Made by a program: the position numbers and the translations under genes
Shown: piece after piece, positions 22,250 through 30,612 of the stretch
Position numbering within the stretch: the first letter of the stretch is position 1
How the letters are laid out: each line of letters opens with the position of its first letter
Assembly (NCBI GenBank): GCA_017432485.1
Contig: JAFRJB010000139.1
Coordinates: 1-43,344, forward strand
Length of the DNA: 43,344 bases
Origin: Clostridia bacterium
Lineage (GTDB): Bacteria > Bacillota > Clostridia > Oscillospirales > Acutalibacteraceae
Direction of reading: 5' to 3'
Notes under the pieces: generated by a model
The model's input: only the letters and a program-made list of their open reading frames with translations
Databases searched by the model: none
Told to the model about the DNA's origin: nothing

Positions 22250-22492
22250 TTGACAATTGCTGAAGCGACAAAACAAAGAATCGAAGAATTGTGTGCCGAG
22301 CGTGGTTTGAATTTCTGTAAACTCGCTACGATTTCGGGAATACCCTACACCACCATCAAATCTATCATTTACAGCCAAAGCCAAAACCCGGGCATTACCA
22401 CAATCAAAAAGATTTGTGACGGTTTGGATATTTCTATCACAGAGTTTTTCGACACACCGACATTTAGAAATTTGGAACAAGAGATAAAGTGA
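22250..22492 (+). CDS. Small XRE-family transcriptional regulator
   Basis: 80 residues; a single helix-turn-helix domain (LNFCKLATISGIPYTTIKSI, PGITTIKKICDGLDISITEF). The start is a TTG seven bases after AGGAGGG; the nearby ATG at 22243 runs into a stop after six codons. Preceded by a palindrome and followed by a terminator, so it is a self-contained unit, probably an autoregulated repressor at the right side of the element. Confidence 0.85.
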   Translation: MTIAEATKQRIEELCAERGLNFCKLATISGIPYTTIKSIIYSQSQNPGITTIKKICDGLDISITEFFDTPTFRNLEQEIK

Positions 22493-22495
22493 AAA

Positions 22496-22515
22496 GCCGC
22501 AAAATGCGGCTTTTT
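22496..22515 (+). terminator. Terminator of XRE gene
   Basis: GCCGCA-AAA-TGCGGC then TTTTTC, flanked by AAAA that extends the stem; directly after the stop codon. Confidence 0.9.
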
Positions 22516-22537
22516 CTTTTCACATTTTTTAACAATA

Positions 22538-22560
22538 AAGCCGCCGTTAATCGGCGGCTT
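22538..22560 (-). terminator. Hairpin after histidine kinase gene
   Basis: AAGCCGCCG / CGGCGGCTT, nine perfect pairs, 5-nt loop, 12 bases beyond the kinase stop on the minus strand; only a weak TATTGTT tail follows. Confidence 0.65.
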
Positions 22561-22571
22561 AAAAACATATT

Positions 22572-23834
22572 CTATTGTGGTATCACCACTGTCACCACCG
22601 TACCGCCGCCTGCGCGGGGCGCAATGGTGAGGGTGCCTTTGCACATCATTTCGAGTCGCTGTTTGATATTTGAAAGTGCACCCGCAGACTCAAATGCATT
22701 TGCAGTATCAAATCCCGGTCCGTTATCCGAAACGATAAGAACACTCCCGTTTATTGTTTTATGTGTCTCAATTTTAATTTTCAGCCGGCCTCCGTTAGGG
22801 TCAAGACCGTGCCTGACAGCGTTTTCCACCAGTGGCTGTAAGGTCAGAGGGGGAATCAAAAAGTTTCTGTGCTCAATGTTGTATTCAACAATAAGGTTTT
22901 CATTAAAACGCGTAGATTCAACAGAAAGGTAAGCACGGGCATGTTCTAACTCATCGTCGAAAGGAACAGGGTTTTCACTGACAATTGCATCAAAGTTTTT
23001 TCGCAGGTAGGTAATAAAATCCAATGTAACCTGCTGAGCTTCTTTCGGATTCTGTTCGCAAAGATAGTAGATGTCTGCCATCGTGTTGTAAATGAAATGC
23101 GGACGCATCTGTAAAACCATAATGTTTGCCTTCTGGTGAGCAATATCCGCCTGCTGCTGTATATGTTTATTAATTTGTTCCGTGACTATTAGCATATACA
23201 TAGCAAGCGTACTCAGACAGAAGCTGATGTTCAGTATAGCCAGGTCTGCAGAGAAGGCATATATTATCGTAACAATAGCCGATGAAACTATGACAATTAA
23301 AAAAGCAATAAAGATTCTTTTAGTATAAACATAGCGGTTAATGATCAGTATTATGAGATTGATGAGCATAATTACTAAAATCGGTAATAAAAGCAAAGGA
23401 AACAAAATGCCTTTGTGAAATTCAAGATCGGAAGAGAGATAATAGATTTTGTCTGTAAACTGAGCACATATCAGAAGAATTAAAAATGCCGACCATATTA
23501 CCAAAACTATGCAAAACATTGTGCTTTTCTTTAGTTTTACGCCGCAGTATTTCAACAGAAAAACACTCAGTAAAACAGGAATCAGCGATATGAAAAAGTA
23601 CTCAAAGAATATCAGCACTTTGGAGAGTGCCATTATCTTCGGGCTGATCATATTTGCCAGATCGAATGTTAAAATGAGCTCCTCCGCAGCAAGGATGGAG
23701 AAAAATGCAATGAAATAGCGTCTGCTAATGCGATCAACACCCGGCAAAGCTGTTGAAAATCCAAGTAATATTACTACAAATAATTCGCCTACTGCAATCA
23801 AAACTGCGGTTTCGGGAGTATAATTACCAATCAT
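22572..23834 (-). CDS. LytS/YesM-type membrane sensor histidine kinase
   Basis: 420 residues. The first ~210 residues hold about six or seven hydrophobic segments. The kinase part has the His-kinase family motif LQMRPHFIYNTMADIYYLC, an N box LQPLVENAVRHGLDPNGG and the G1 box VSDNGPGFD, with a C-terminal GGGTVVTVVIP. No extracellular domain of size, so it may sense a small peptide or a membrane signal, as AgrC does. The start overlaps the regulator gene stop by four bases. Partner is the XRE-receiver protein. Confidence 0.9.
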   Translation of the reverse strand: MIGNYTPETAVLIAVGELFVVILLGFSTALPGVDRISRRYFIAFFSILAAEELILTFDLANMISPKIMALSKVLIFFEYFFISLIPVLLSVFLLKYCGVKLKKSTMFCIVLVIWSAFLILLICAQFTDKIYYLSSDLEFHKGILFPLLLLPILVIMLINLIILIINRYVYTKRIFIAFLIVIVSSAIVTIIYAFSADLAILNISFCLSTLAMYMLIVTEQINKHIQQQADIAHQKANIMVLQMRPHFIYNTMADIYYLCEQNPKEAQQVTLDFITYLRKNFDAIVSENPVPFDDELEHARAYLSVESTRFNENLIVEYNIEHRNFLIPPLTLQPLVENAVRHGLDPNGGRLKIKIETHKTINGSVLIVSDNGPGFDTANAFESAGALSNIKQRLEMMCKGTLTIAPRAGGGTVVTVVIPQ

Positions 23835-24424
23835 TCAATCACCCCTTTTAACGGGTAGCGAAGTCTTTTCACCATTTCCGAAACGCTCCCTGCGGTGATT
23901 GGCTTTAGTATAAATCCAACCGCCCTCGTGCCCCAGGCATGAAGAGAATAGTTGCTGTAAGCGGTAACAAAAACAACATTTGTGCGTGGATTAATTTCAA
24001 GAAGGGTGCTGCACAACTCAAGTCCGCTTGTATTGCCAAGCTCAATGTCCAGAAAGGCAAGAGCAACCTTATTGTTTTTTGCATATTCAATTGCCTTTGA
24101 CGGGTGCGTAAAACCTATAACAGAGGCGTTTGGCAAAACCTCGTCCAAAACTGACAGGGCACCGCCCAGTGCAATTTTTTCATCATCAACAACAATGACA
24201 TTGATCCCCTCGCCGGCTATTATGTCATTACCAAGCAGAAAATCTAAATTGACATCAAGGAACTGACACAGGCGTGCTATTGTATCGGCATCAGGCATTC
24301 TGCTGCCGTTTTCCCAGTGTGTTATTGCAGAGCGGGTAACGTAGATTTTATCAGCCAGTTCCCGCTGGGACAGTCCCTTGTCTGTTCTTATTTTTCTTAA
24401 CATTTTTGCAAATGAATCACTCAT
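23831..24424 (-). CDS. XRE helix-turn-helix fused to C-terminal receiver domain
   Basis: 197 residues. Residues 7-63 are an XRE helix-turn-helix (LSQRELADKIYVTRSAITHW). Residues 75-190 are a full response-regulator receiver: Asp80-Asp81, phosphoacceptor Asp126 (LAFLDIELG), Thr154 (FVTAYS) and Lys174 (FILKP). Usual partners of LytS kinases have the receiver first and a LytTR domain last, so the order and DNA-binding type are unusual. Start at ATG 24424. It likely controls the divergent surface-protein operon and itself. Confidence 0.9.
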   Translation of the reverse strand: MSDSFAKMLRKIRTDKGLSQRELADKIYVTRSAITHWENGSRMPDADTIARLCQFLDVNLDFLLGNDIIAGEGINVIVVDDEKIALGGALSVLDEVLPNASVIGFTHPSKAIEYAKNNKVALAFLDIELGNTSGLELCSTLLEINPRTNVVFVTAYSNYSLHAWGTRAVGFILKPITAGSVSEMVKRLRYPLKGVIE

Positions 24425-24451
24425 AAACAGATTCCCTTTATTAAATATGTT

Positions 24452-24479
24452 AACTATCTAACTTAAACTATCTGACTTA
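24452..24479. promoter_or_regulatory. Abutting 14-bp direct repeats, candidate regulator sites
   Basis: AACTATCTAACTTA and AACTATCTGACTTA, one mismatch, lie 28 bases from the start of the XRE-receiver gene. Confidence 0.7.
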
Positions 24480-24539
24480 AAAATATATTATTTATCAAAA
24501 AAAATCAAGTAACAGGTGGTGACAATCTGTAACCTCCCC

Positions 24540-24568
24540 TTGAAGCATTAACTGAAGTATTATAAAAT
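24540..24568 (+). promoter_or_regulatory. Promoter of surface-protein operon
   Basis: TTGAAG (24540-24545), 17-base spacer, TAAAAT (24563-24568). Gives a leader of about 165 bases. Confidence 0.5.
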
Positions 24569-24644
24569 AAACCCGAATATATTGCCCGACATTGAAAAAT
24601 GTGCGGTCAGCGGGCAGATCCAAATGAAGCAATAGTTATAAATT

Positions 24645-24716
24645 ATTAAGGCAACACCGCATGATTCAGTGCGGAAAGCCGGGCAAATGCCGTGAGTTAT
24701 GCGGCGTTGCCTTAAT
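24645..24716. repeat. 72-bp inverted-repeat element, MITE-like or leader structure
   Basis: Arms ATTAAGGCAACACCGCAT (24645-24662) and ATGCGGCGTTGCCTTAAT (24699-24716) pair over 18 positions with one A-C mismatch. Inside are a CCGCA/TGCGG hairpin (24657-24674) and a GGC-AAAT-GCC hairpin, so an RNA copy can fold in alternative ways. No clear target-site duplication. Confidence 0.65.
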
Positions 24717-24739
24717 CAAAATTAAAAGGAGGAATTTTA

Positions 24740-27697
24740 ATGACAAAAATTTTAAAAAGACCGTTAAGCATATTGCTTGCGGTACTTATGATTGCAGGCA
24801 TTTTCGCTGCTCTGCCGCTGACAGTGCATGCAATTTACGTTCAACAAGGATTAGAGCATTTTATACCTGTTTTAGATAATGTTGGGAATTTAGCTTACTA
24901 CGACGCATCAATCCTGGTGAATGATGATCTTCCGGGTAGACAAAGGACAGTCAGGCTTTTATTTTCAACACTTACCAGAGAACAAATAACGGCAATGCCC
25001 GGTTGGTCTACTATATCAAGTGCCAACACTTATAATAACTGTTATTTAGCGAGTGACACGGATACACCGCCAAATGGTTCTCAAATTAATGTTTCGGATG
25101 TGGGCATAGATACACAGGATATAACTTATAATGCGCCTTCACCAGCCGGGGTACACGTTAATAATTTTGAATTTAGCGCTGTTCCTCTTGATCCAAATAC
25201 ATCATATTATACGTATTTCATAGTGAGGTCTGCCATGCGCGATGCCACTAGCGATTACACTGTTTATAGAATGCTTGGAGATTCACTCGGAACACTAACG
25301 CCAATGAAGATTAATTACAATAAGCAAAAAACAGATGGAACGTATGATACTACTATTGTTAATACTCACTATATAAGTGGACAATATTTGGATGTTTCCG
25401 AACTTGGAACATTACCAACCGGTTACTGTATCAATACCAGCTTGTCTACAAGCAGCGGGAATTGGAATGGAACCAGTGAAATAAACATTTATTACGACAA
25501 GGCCCTCACGGTAACGTGGAAGAACGGCGACACTATTCTCGAAACCGACACCCATGTAGCAAAAGGCACAACCCCCGAGTACCACGGCGCAAAGCCTGAA
25601 AAGGAAACCGCCGACGGGACTGCTTATTATCCCTTCTTGGGCTGGTCTCCCGAGGTTGAGACCGCAACAGCCGACACAACCTATACCGCGGTATTTTCCG
25701 ATACAGCTGTGCCGTATCATATCCACGACGGTATCGTGTTCAAGGATTGGACAAACACAGACAGCTTGCCAAAAGACGCAGGCAACTACTGCCTGACAAG
25801 CGACGTTACTACAAGTGCGACATGGACTGTTCCCGCGGGAGAGATGAACCTCTGCCTCAACGGTCATAAAATCGACGCGAACGGCGGCAACTATGCTGTT
25901 ATTACTATCGGCAACGGCTGCACGCTGAACCTGTATGACCCTGAGGGCGGCGGCGTTATCACAGGCGCTAACCACACTTCAAACGGCGGCGGCGTAGCTA
26001 TCTCAAACGGCGGACATTTCAACATGTACGGCGGCTCTATCGAGGGCAACTGCTCCCGTAACGGCGGCGGTGCTTACGTTAACGGCAGCAGCGCGACATT
26101 CCATATGTACGGCGGCTCGATTCAGTACAACGAGGGCAACGTCTACACCGGCGGCATTCTGCTGGAGGCCAACACCACCTTCACAATGAGCGGAGGCTCA
26201 ATTCAGCACAATGCAGGTAAACAATTCGGCGGTTTCGGTACGAATCAGGCGACGATGATTTTTGACGGTGATGTAAACATCAGCGACAACTATATCTACT
26301 CCGGCGGCACAAGCGGTAAAATCGCAAAGTCCGGCGACACCTATACTCTTGACACCACCGGCGGCACTCCGTGCAACGTAAAAACAGCCAATGCAAATGA
26401 CCGTATCAGAGTCACCGATCAACTGACGCTGACTCATAAGATCGGTATCATCCGTCAGGGTACGAAAGGCGTGTTCACTACAGGTTACACCACCTCCGGC
26501 AACACAGCTGATCCGAGAGAGTATTTCTACAGCGACAATCCGAATTATACCGTCGGTTTGTCTAACGGTGAGGCAGCTATCGTTGATCAGTGTACCGTTA
26601 CATGGAATAATTGGAACGGCGACGAGCTCGAAAAAGACACACGCGCAGCCATAGGCTCGACCCCGACCTATCACGGCGCGACCCCGACCAAGGCGGCGGA
26701 TACAGATTATTATTACACCTTCGCGGGCTGGGATGTAACTCCCGCCGCCATTACGGGCAACACAACCTACACCGCGACCTTTACGGCAACACCGAAGCCG
26801 GCAGAGCCTCACAACGGAACAAACATCACCGTTGCAGACACAATCAGCGAGAATTTCTATCTTGACGGCAACTACTACGGCGCAGACGCATATGTAACGG
26901 TTAACTACAACCACAATAGTAATCTCAGTCAAACTGCTAATTTCAATACTGATGACCCGCAGAAGCTTTCTGAAATGGATAAAGTCAGCGGCGGTGCCTA
27001 CGCCGGCAACAGCATTATTTCTGTTATTCAGGCACCCGCACAGTCAACAGAGCCGATTACAATTAATGTTTATGCTTCACAGGCTGACGCAGAAGCAAAA
27101 ACAAATCCTGTTGATACGATTACCTACAGCGTATATAAATATTGCCGCGAGATTATCGAAGGCACATATGAGGATGACATCAAAGACCTTGCAAGAGCAA
27201 CTCTTGACTATGCAGCAGCAGCTCAGAATTACTTTGAATACAATCAGGGTAATATGGCAACAAAGGATAACGCTTCAAATGCATACTACGGCGATGTTGC
27301 AGACTTTGATATGGCAAGTGTAACCGCATCTGCTTCTGCACCCGCTTGCATTCAGTCCTTCAGCGTTGTTGTTAAATCGGACCTTGAAATCAATCTTCTT
27401 TCAAGAACTCCGATTAATGTTGAAAGTGCAAGCATTGACACAACCGACACAAGCAGATTTGCAGCTGAAAGCACAACTAACGGTGATTGGTATGTTGTTC
27501 ACATTTCAGGCATTGAGCCCGCTAATATGGATAACACATTTACTGTTGTAACAGATAAGGGCAATATTGTAATGTCTGCAAATGCTATTATGAAGATGAT
27601 GGCAAAGAGCAGCGATGAAAAGATGGTAACTCTTGCAAAGGCTATGTATCTTTACGGTGCAGCAGCAGATACATACTTCGCAAATCAGAACGCATAA
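24740..27697 (+). CDS. Large secreted beta-helix / InlB-repeat protein
   Basis: 985 residues. Signal peptide about 1-32 (LSILLAVLMIAGIFAALPL, cut near VHA). Two Listeria-Bacteroides (InlB B-type) repeats, at about 255-328 (ALTVTWKNGDTILETD ... YTAVF) and 630-690 (CTVTWNNWNGDELEKD ... YTATF), flank a right-handed beta-helix with repeated GGG and MYGGSI motifs (about 395-520). The C-terminal ~290 residues (ISENFYLDGNYYGADAYVTV, DLARATLDYAAAAQNYFEYN) match a domain I know only from Ruminococcaceae surface proteins. No LPXTG motif. Probably an adhesin or matrix protein under control of the divergent two-component pair. Confidence 0.8.
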   Translation: MTKILKRPLSILLAVLMIAGIFAALPLTVHAIYVQQGLEHFIPVLDNVGNLAYYDASILVNDDLPGRQRTVRLLFSTLTREQITAMPGWSTISSANTYNNCYLASDTDTPPNGSQINVSDVGIDTQDITYNAPSPAGVHVNNFEFSAVPLDPNTSYYTYFIVRSAMRDATSDYTVYRMLGDSLGTLTPMKINYNKQKTDGTYDTTIVNTHYISGQYLDVSELGTLPTGYCINTSLSTSSGNWNGTSEINIYYDKALTVTWKNGDTILETDTHVAKGTTPEYHGAKPEKETADGTAYYPFLGWSPEVETATADTTYTAVFSDTAVPYHIHDGIVFKDWTNTDSLPKDAGNYCLTSDVTTSATWTVPAGEMNLCLNGHKIDANGGNYAVITIGNGCTLNLYDPEGGGVITGANHTSNGGGVAISNGGHFNMYGGSIEGNCSRNGGGAYVNGSSATFHMYGGSIQYNEGNVYTGGILLEANTTFTMSGGSIQHNAGKQFGGFGTNQATMIFDGDVNISDNYIYSGGTSGKIAKSGDTYTLDTTGGTPCNVKTANANDRIRVTDQLTLTHKIGIIRQGTKGVFTTGYTTSGNTADPREYFYSDNPNYTVGLSNGEAAIVDQCTVTWNNWNGDELEKDTRAAIGSTPTYHGATPTKAADTDYYYTFAGWDVTPAAITGNTTYTATFTATPKPAEPHNGTNITVADTISENFYLDGNYYGADAYVTVNYNHNSNLSQTANFNTDDPQKLSEMDKVSGGAYAGNSIISVIQAPAQSTEPITINVYASQADAEAKTNPVDTITYSVYKYCREIIEGTYEDDIKDLARATLDYAAAAQNYFEYNQGNMATKDNASNAYYGDVADFDMASVTASASAPACIQSFSVVVKSDLEINLLSRTPINVESASIDTTDTSRFAAESTTNGDWYVVHISGIEPANMDNTFTVVTDKGNIVMSANAIMKMMAKSSDEKMVTLAKAMYLYGAAADTYFANQNA

Positions 27698-27710
27698 GGA
27701 GGAAAGGATA

Positions 27711-27851
27711 ATGAATAAAGTTTATAACGAACCAACATTTGAGGTTGTAATTTTCTCCGCGCAGGATGTTTTAGCAACATCATCAGTTGTAGAAAACCCA
27801 ACATACAATCAGGGACAGTTTGAATCAAATACCGAGCCTTTTGGCTTATAA
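27711..27851 (+). CDS. 46-residue peptide, possible precursor or signal peptide
   Basis: Begins MNKVYNEPTFEVVIFSAQDV and continues LATSSVVENPTYNQGQFESN, ending TEPFGL. The start YNxPxFEVVxFxxxDVLATS recurs in very short proteins next to surface genes in gut Clostridia, as far as I recall, and looks like a leader with a variable tail. GGAGGAAAGG seven bases upstream, 13 bases after the surface gene, terminator right after. Too short for a domain; could be a secreted cue for the nearby LytS-like kinase. No modifying enzyme nearby. Confidence 0.7.
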   Translation: MNKVYNEPTFEVVIFSAQDVLATSSVVENPTYNQGQFESNTEPFGL

Positions 27852-27860
27852 AAACTTTAA

Positions 27861-27895
27861 AGGAGCAGGGCATAATAACCTTGCTCCTGTTTTTT
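27861..27895 (+). terminator. Terminator of surface-protein operon
   Basis: AGGAGCAGGG / CCTTGCTCCT (one mismatch) followed by GTTTTTT, ten bases after the peptide stop. Confidence 0.85.
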
Positions 27896-28062
27896 GATGA
27901 AAGGCATATTATGGCACAAAACCACGATACAAATGTTTTCTATGGCGCTTGGGAAAAAACAAGCCGAAAAACTAAAAAGGCATTCAGAATATTTTTGAGC
28001 ATATTTGTTTTCACAGGGCTTTCCCCGGGGCTTTGTTTTCTGCGCTTCAATGTGCCGTTTGC

Positions 28063-28302
28063 TCCCGATTTTCTTTAAAAGAGCGATTGGCAACCCCGAC
28101 AGAATTGGCGGTGGAACAAGGCGTTTACAATAGCAAGAAAACGTATTCCGGCATTCACACCTGCTGTTGGTTGTTGCGTACTCCCGGCAGTGATAATAAG
28201 GAAGTTGCTTATGTCTATTATGACGGCACCATCCGCTATACCGGCGCGAGCGTGAACACAAGGGGAGCCACTTTCCGACCGGCTATGTGGGTACAACCGT
28301 AG
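28063..28302 (+). pseudogene. C-terminal fragment of a DUF6273 protein
   Basis: About 79 codons reading LKERLATPTELAVEQGVYNS, CCWLLRTPGSDNKEVAYVYY and NTRGATFRPAMWVQP. This is the end of the DUF6273 domain (WWLRSPG...AAYV...G...GVRPALWV). The upstream part of the domain is missing and the 5' boundary is uncertain. Confidence 0.65.
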
Positions 28303-28368
28303 TTTCAAGACGCTTTTTGTGCGAACAGATGCAATTTTCAGCGTCACTATCAGAAAGGAGCAATCAAA

Positions 28369-29739
28369 ATGAAAAATATGATTAAAAATATTATTTGTAT
28401 TTCTTTGGCACTGGTTATTTGCTTTAGCTCAACGGCGCTTTTTGCCGATGCCGGCGATTATGACACGCCGATTATTCCGGTGCATACCCATTCCTTTGTC
28501 GGCAGTGTCACAACAGCACCGACTTGTACCGAAGCGGGTGTGATGACCTACACCTGCTCCTGCGGCAAAGGCACTTACACGGAGCCGATTGCGCCTCTCG
28601 GGCACGATATGCTTATTCACGACGGCGCACAGGAGACCTGCACCGAGCCGGGCAACAAGCCCTACTGTGAATGTCGGCGCTGCGGGAACTACTACATTGA
28701 CGATAAGGGTGAAAACCTGATTGCCGACAAAACCGAAGTGGTGATTGCGGCAAAGGGACACAGCTTCGTCATTACCGAGCAGTACTGCTTAAACGGCTGC
28801 GGTGAAGTTAACCCGGACTACAACCCCGCACATGTGCATCAGTACAATGCAGTGGTCACTGAGCCGACCTGCACCGAAGCGGGCTTTACCACCCATACCT
28901 GTGAATGCGGCGACAGCTATACCGACACACCTACCGAGGCACGCGGGCACGATTGGAATGACGGTGCGATTACCACGCCTGCCACCTGTACCGAGGCAGG
29001 GGTTAAGACTTACACTTGCAGGAATGATGCATCGCATACATACACCGAAGAACTTCCGGCACTCGGGCACGACTATAAAGCAACTGTCACCAAACCGACA
29101 GCGACAGCCCTCGGCTACACTACGCACAAGTGCTCGCGCTGCGAGGACAGCTTTGTCGATACCTACACGGCACCTACCGGCAAGCTCACCCTCAAGTGTA
29201 AAGCAAGAACCGCAGCAGCCGAGACCGTGATATGGAATAATGTTAAAACTGCCACCGGTTACCAGGTACAGATTTCGACGAAAGACGGTAAGAAGTGGGA
29301 TAAGACCGTTACCCTTAAAGCCGGTGTGACCAACACCACTTTCAAAAGCTTGGCGGCAGGTAATAACTACAAATTCCGCGTGCGTTTCTACATTAAGACG
29401 GCAGAGGGGAACAAATATAGTCCGTGGAGTACAACACTCAACTCCCCCACCTTGCCGGCAGGCACAAGCATCAGCAAAATCGTAGGTGCCAAGAAAGCCT
29501 TCACCGCACAGTGGAAAAAGCAGGCAAACGCCACCGGCTACCAGATTGAGTACAGCACCAAGTCGAATTTCTCCGGTTCCAAGAAAGTGACGGTCAAGAG
29601 CAATAAGACACTTAAAACCACGGTGAAGAAGTTGAGCGCCAAGAAAGTTTACTATGTGCGTATTCGCACCTATAAGACCATTGCAAAGGTTAACTACTTC
29701 TCAACTTGGAGTAAGGCGGTCAAAGTTAAAACGAAATAA
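28369..29739 (+). CDS. Secreted Cys-repeat and fibronectin-III protein
   Basis: 456 residues. Signal peptide about 1-26 (IICISLALVICFSSTALFA). Residues ~40-270 hold several copies of a PTCTEAGxxTYTCxCG ... LGHD repeat with paired cysteines, common in Ruminococcus secreted proteins. Residues ~275-455 hold two fibronectin type III domains (ATGYQVQISTKDGKKWDKTV; ATGYQIEYSTKSNFSGSKKV). Probably cell-wall or matrix associated; no anchor signal seen. AAAGGAG before the ATG; terminator 14 bases after the stop. Confidence 0.8.
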   Translation: MKNMIKNIICISLALVICFSSTALFADAGDYDTPIIPVHTHSFVGSVTTAPTCTEAGVMTYTCSCGKGTYTEPIAPLGHDMLIHDGAQETCTEPGNKPYCECRRCGNYYIDDKGENLIADKTEVVIAAKGHSFVITEQYCLNGCGEVNPDYNPAHVHQYNAVVTEPTCTEAGFTTHTCECGDSYTDTPTEARGHDWNDGAITTPATCTEAGVKTYTCRNDASHTYTEELPALGHDYKATVTKPTATALGYTTHKCSRCEDSFVDTYTAPTGKLTLKCKARTAAAETVIWNNVKTATGYQVQISTKDGKKWDKTVTLKAGVTNTTFKSLAAGNNYKFRVRFYIKTAEGNKYSPWSTTLNSPTLPAGTSISKIVGAKKAFTAQWKKQANATGYQIEYSTKSNFSGSKKVTVKSNKTLKTTVKKLSAKKVYYVRIRTYKTIAKVNYFSTWSKAVKVKTK

Positions 29740-29752
29740 TCTAAAAAAATAT

Positions 29753-29786
29753 GGAGAGGATTTTTTCAAATCCTCTCCGTTCTTTT
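29753..29786. terminator. Bidirectional terminator between convergent genes
   Basis: GGAGAGGATTT-TTTC-AAATCCTCTCC, eleven perfect pairs, T-rich on both strands (GTTCTTTT rightwards, ATATTTTTTT leftwards). Serves the secreted FnIII gene and the minus-strand TnpV operon. Confidence 0.9.
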
Positions 29787-30048
29787 ATATCAGCGCTTCT
29801 ATCAAGATTGTTGCACCGAGTTTAAATCCCGTCTTGAAAGCATCCAACTCGGTGATGTTGGAAAACTCGTTGCGGCTTTCGGCATAGCTCATCAGCAGTT
29901 GCTTTTGCTTGTCTGTCATTCCTTCTTGCAAACGGTCGTAATTGCTGTTGACCAAGTTCAGCGCTTCTTTGTATTCCGCATTGCTTTCAATATGACTGAG
30001 TTCCATAGGTTGAATGTTACCGTACCATAATTCTTCAAGAATATCCAT
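29785..30048 (-). CDS. DUF6809-like small protein
   Basis: 87 residues from ATG 30048 (MDILEELWYGNIQPMELSHI; end SNITELDAFKTGFKLGATI). GGAGGTG six bases upstream supports this start over the longer frame from 30096. The sequence resembles the DUF6809 family seen on Firmicutes mobile elements. Coupled to tnpV, whose stop is at 30050. Function unknown. Confidence 0.75.
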   Translation of the reverse strand: MDILEELWYGNIQPMELSHIESNAEYKEALNLVNSNYDRLQEGMTDKQKQLLMSYAESRNEFSNITELDAFKTGFKLGATILIEALI

Positions 30049-30049
30049 T

Positions 30050-30430
30050 TCATTCACCTCCGCCGGTGATTTCATTCCAGACAATTTCTCTTGCACGATT
30101 TGCGATGTCGTTCATCGCTGCAACCCATGCCATCATATCTTCGGCTTTGAGCGCCTCGGTGTTACCTTCTTTCTTAGCAATAGAAGCAACAAGACTTTCA
30201 TACATTTCATTAGCGCGGGTGTCCACTTCGTGCAAATGCTTATCTAACTTGCATTGCATCTTTAGAGCGGTGTAAAACCCTCTGCGGTGAGTTTTGATGT
30301 ACTCCAAATATCGTTGCCCCCAAAGCCCGATGATTTCATTGCTACGCGGCAGCACAAGGTTTGGCAAATATACATCACCGACCAAAGTGTAACCGATACC
30401 GGTCTTTTCGTTGGTATATGATTGTTTCAT
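30050..30430 (-). CDS. TnpV family transposon-encoded protein
   Basis: 126 residues (IGYTLVGDVYLPNLVLPRSN, YLEYIKTHRRGFYTALKMQC). Matches the TnpV family that travels with serine-recombinase elements; role unknown. AAGGAGG before the ATG. No recombinase accompanies it here. Confidence 0.8.
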   Translation of the reverse strand: MKQSYTNEKTGIGYTLVGDVYLPNLVLPRSNEIIGLWGQRYLEYIKTHRRGFYTALKMQCKLDKHLHEVDTRANEMYESLVASIAKKEGNTEALKAEDMMAWVAAMNDIANRAREIVWNEITGGGE

Positions 30431-30432
30431 TT

Positions 30433-30612
30433 TCAGTCCTCCTTCACTTTGAATGTTTTTAAGCGCGCTTTTTCACACTTGACTATCAGTTCATCCACCG
30501 CATCGGTGTATCTGCCTGCGGCAATCAACTGATTGCGCAAATGGTAAAGCGAAAGCAACGCCAGCCGTTTTTCCTCAAACGTTAATGCCACATAGTATTT
30601 TGTTTTCATCAT
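30433..30612 (-). CDS. 59-residue mobile-element protein
   Basis: Reads MMKTKYYVALTFEEKRLALL, then SLYHLRNQLIAAGRYTDAVD and ELIVKCEKARLKTFKVKED. The pattern of EEKRLxLxSLxxLRNxLIxxGRYTDAVDE is typical of tiny genes beside TnpV on Firmicutes elements. GGAAGGAAG precedes the start; two bases before the tnpV ribosome binding region. Function unknown. Confidence 0.75.
   Translation of the reverse strand: MMKTKYYVALTFEEKRLALLSLYHLRNQLIAAGRYTDAVDELIVKCEKARLKTFKVKED

Larger units (their letters stand above)
10250..22492. mobile_element. Integrative mobilizable element (approximate extent)
   Basis: Defined by content: serine recombinase, TnpW-like, ParB-like, relaxase and MobC (all minus strand), toxin-antitoxin pair, ParR/ParM with iterons, then plus-strand RNA-polymerase-like gene, partner, small regulator genes. 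There is no type IV secretion or coupling protein, so it would need a helper to conjugate. I could not find attachment-site direct repeats by eye, so both ends are estimates; the right end could extend to about 30.8 kb (see findings). Confidence 0.6.
24425..24739. other. Divergent regulatory region
   Basis: No gene. Holds tandem 14-bp repeats (24452-24479), a plus-strand promoter (24540-24568) and an inverted-repeat element (24645-24716) within the likely 5' leader of the surface-protein gene, then AAAAGGAGG. Confidence 0.75.

Noticed and set aside
10434..22570. Direct-repeat attachment sites flanking the mobilizable element
   Set aside because: Compared by eye around the recombinase end and the XRE terminator; no convincing direct repeat found.
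27911..28078. 55-codon plus-strand frame (MAQNHDTNVFYGAWEKTSRK...) before the DUF6273 fragment
   Set aside because: No ribosome site or family match; probably decayed DNA around the fragment, though a real short gene is not excluded.
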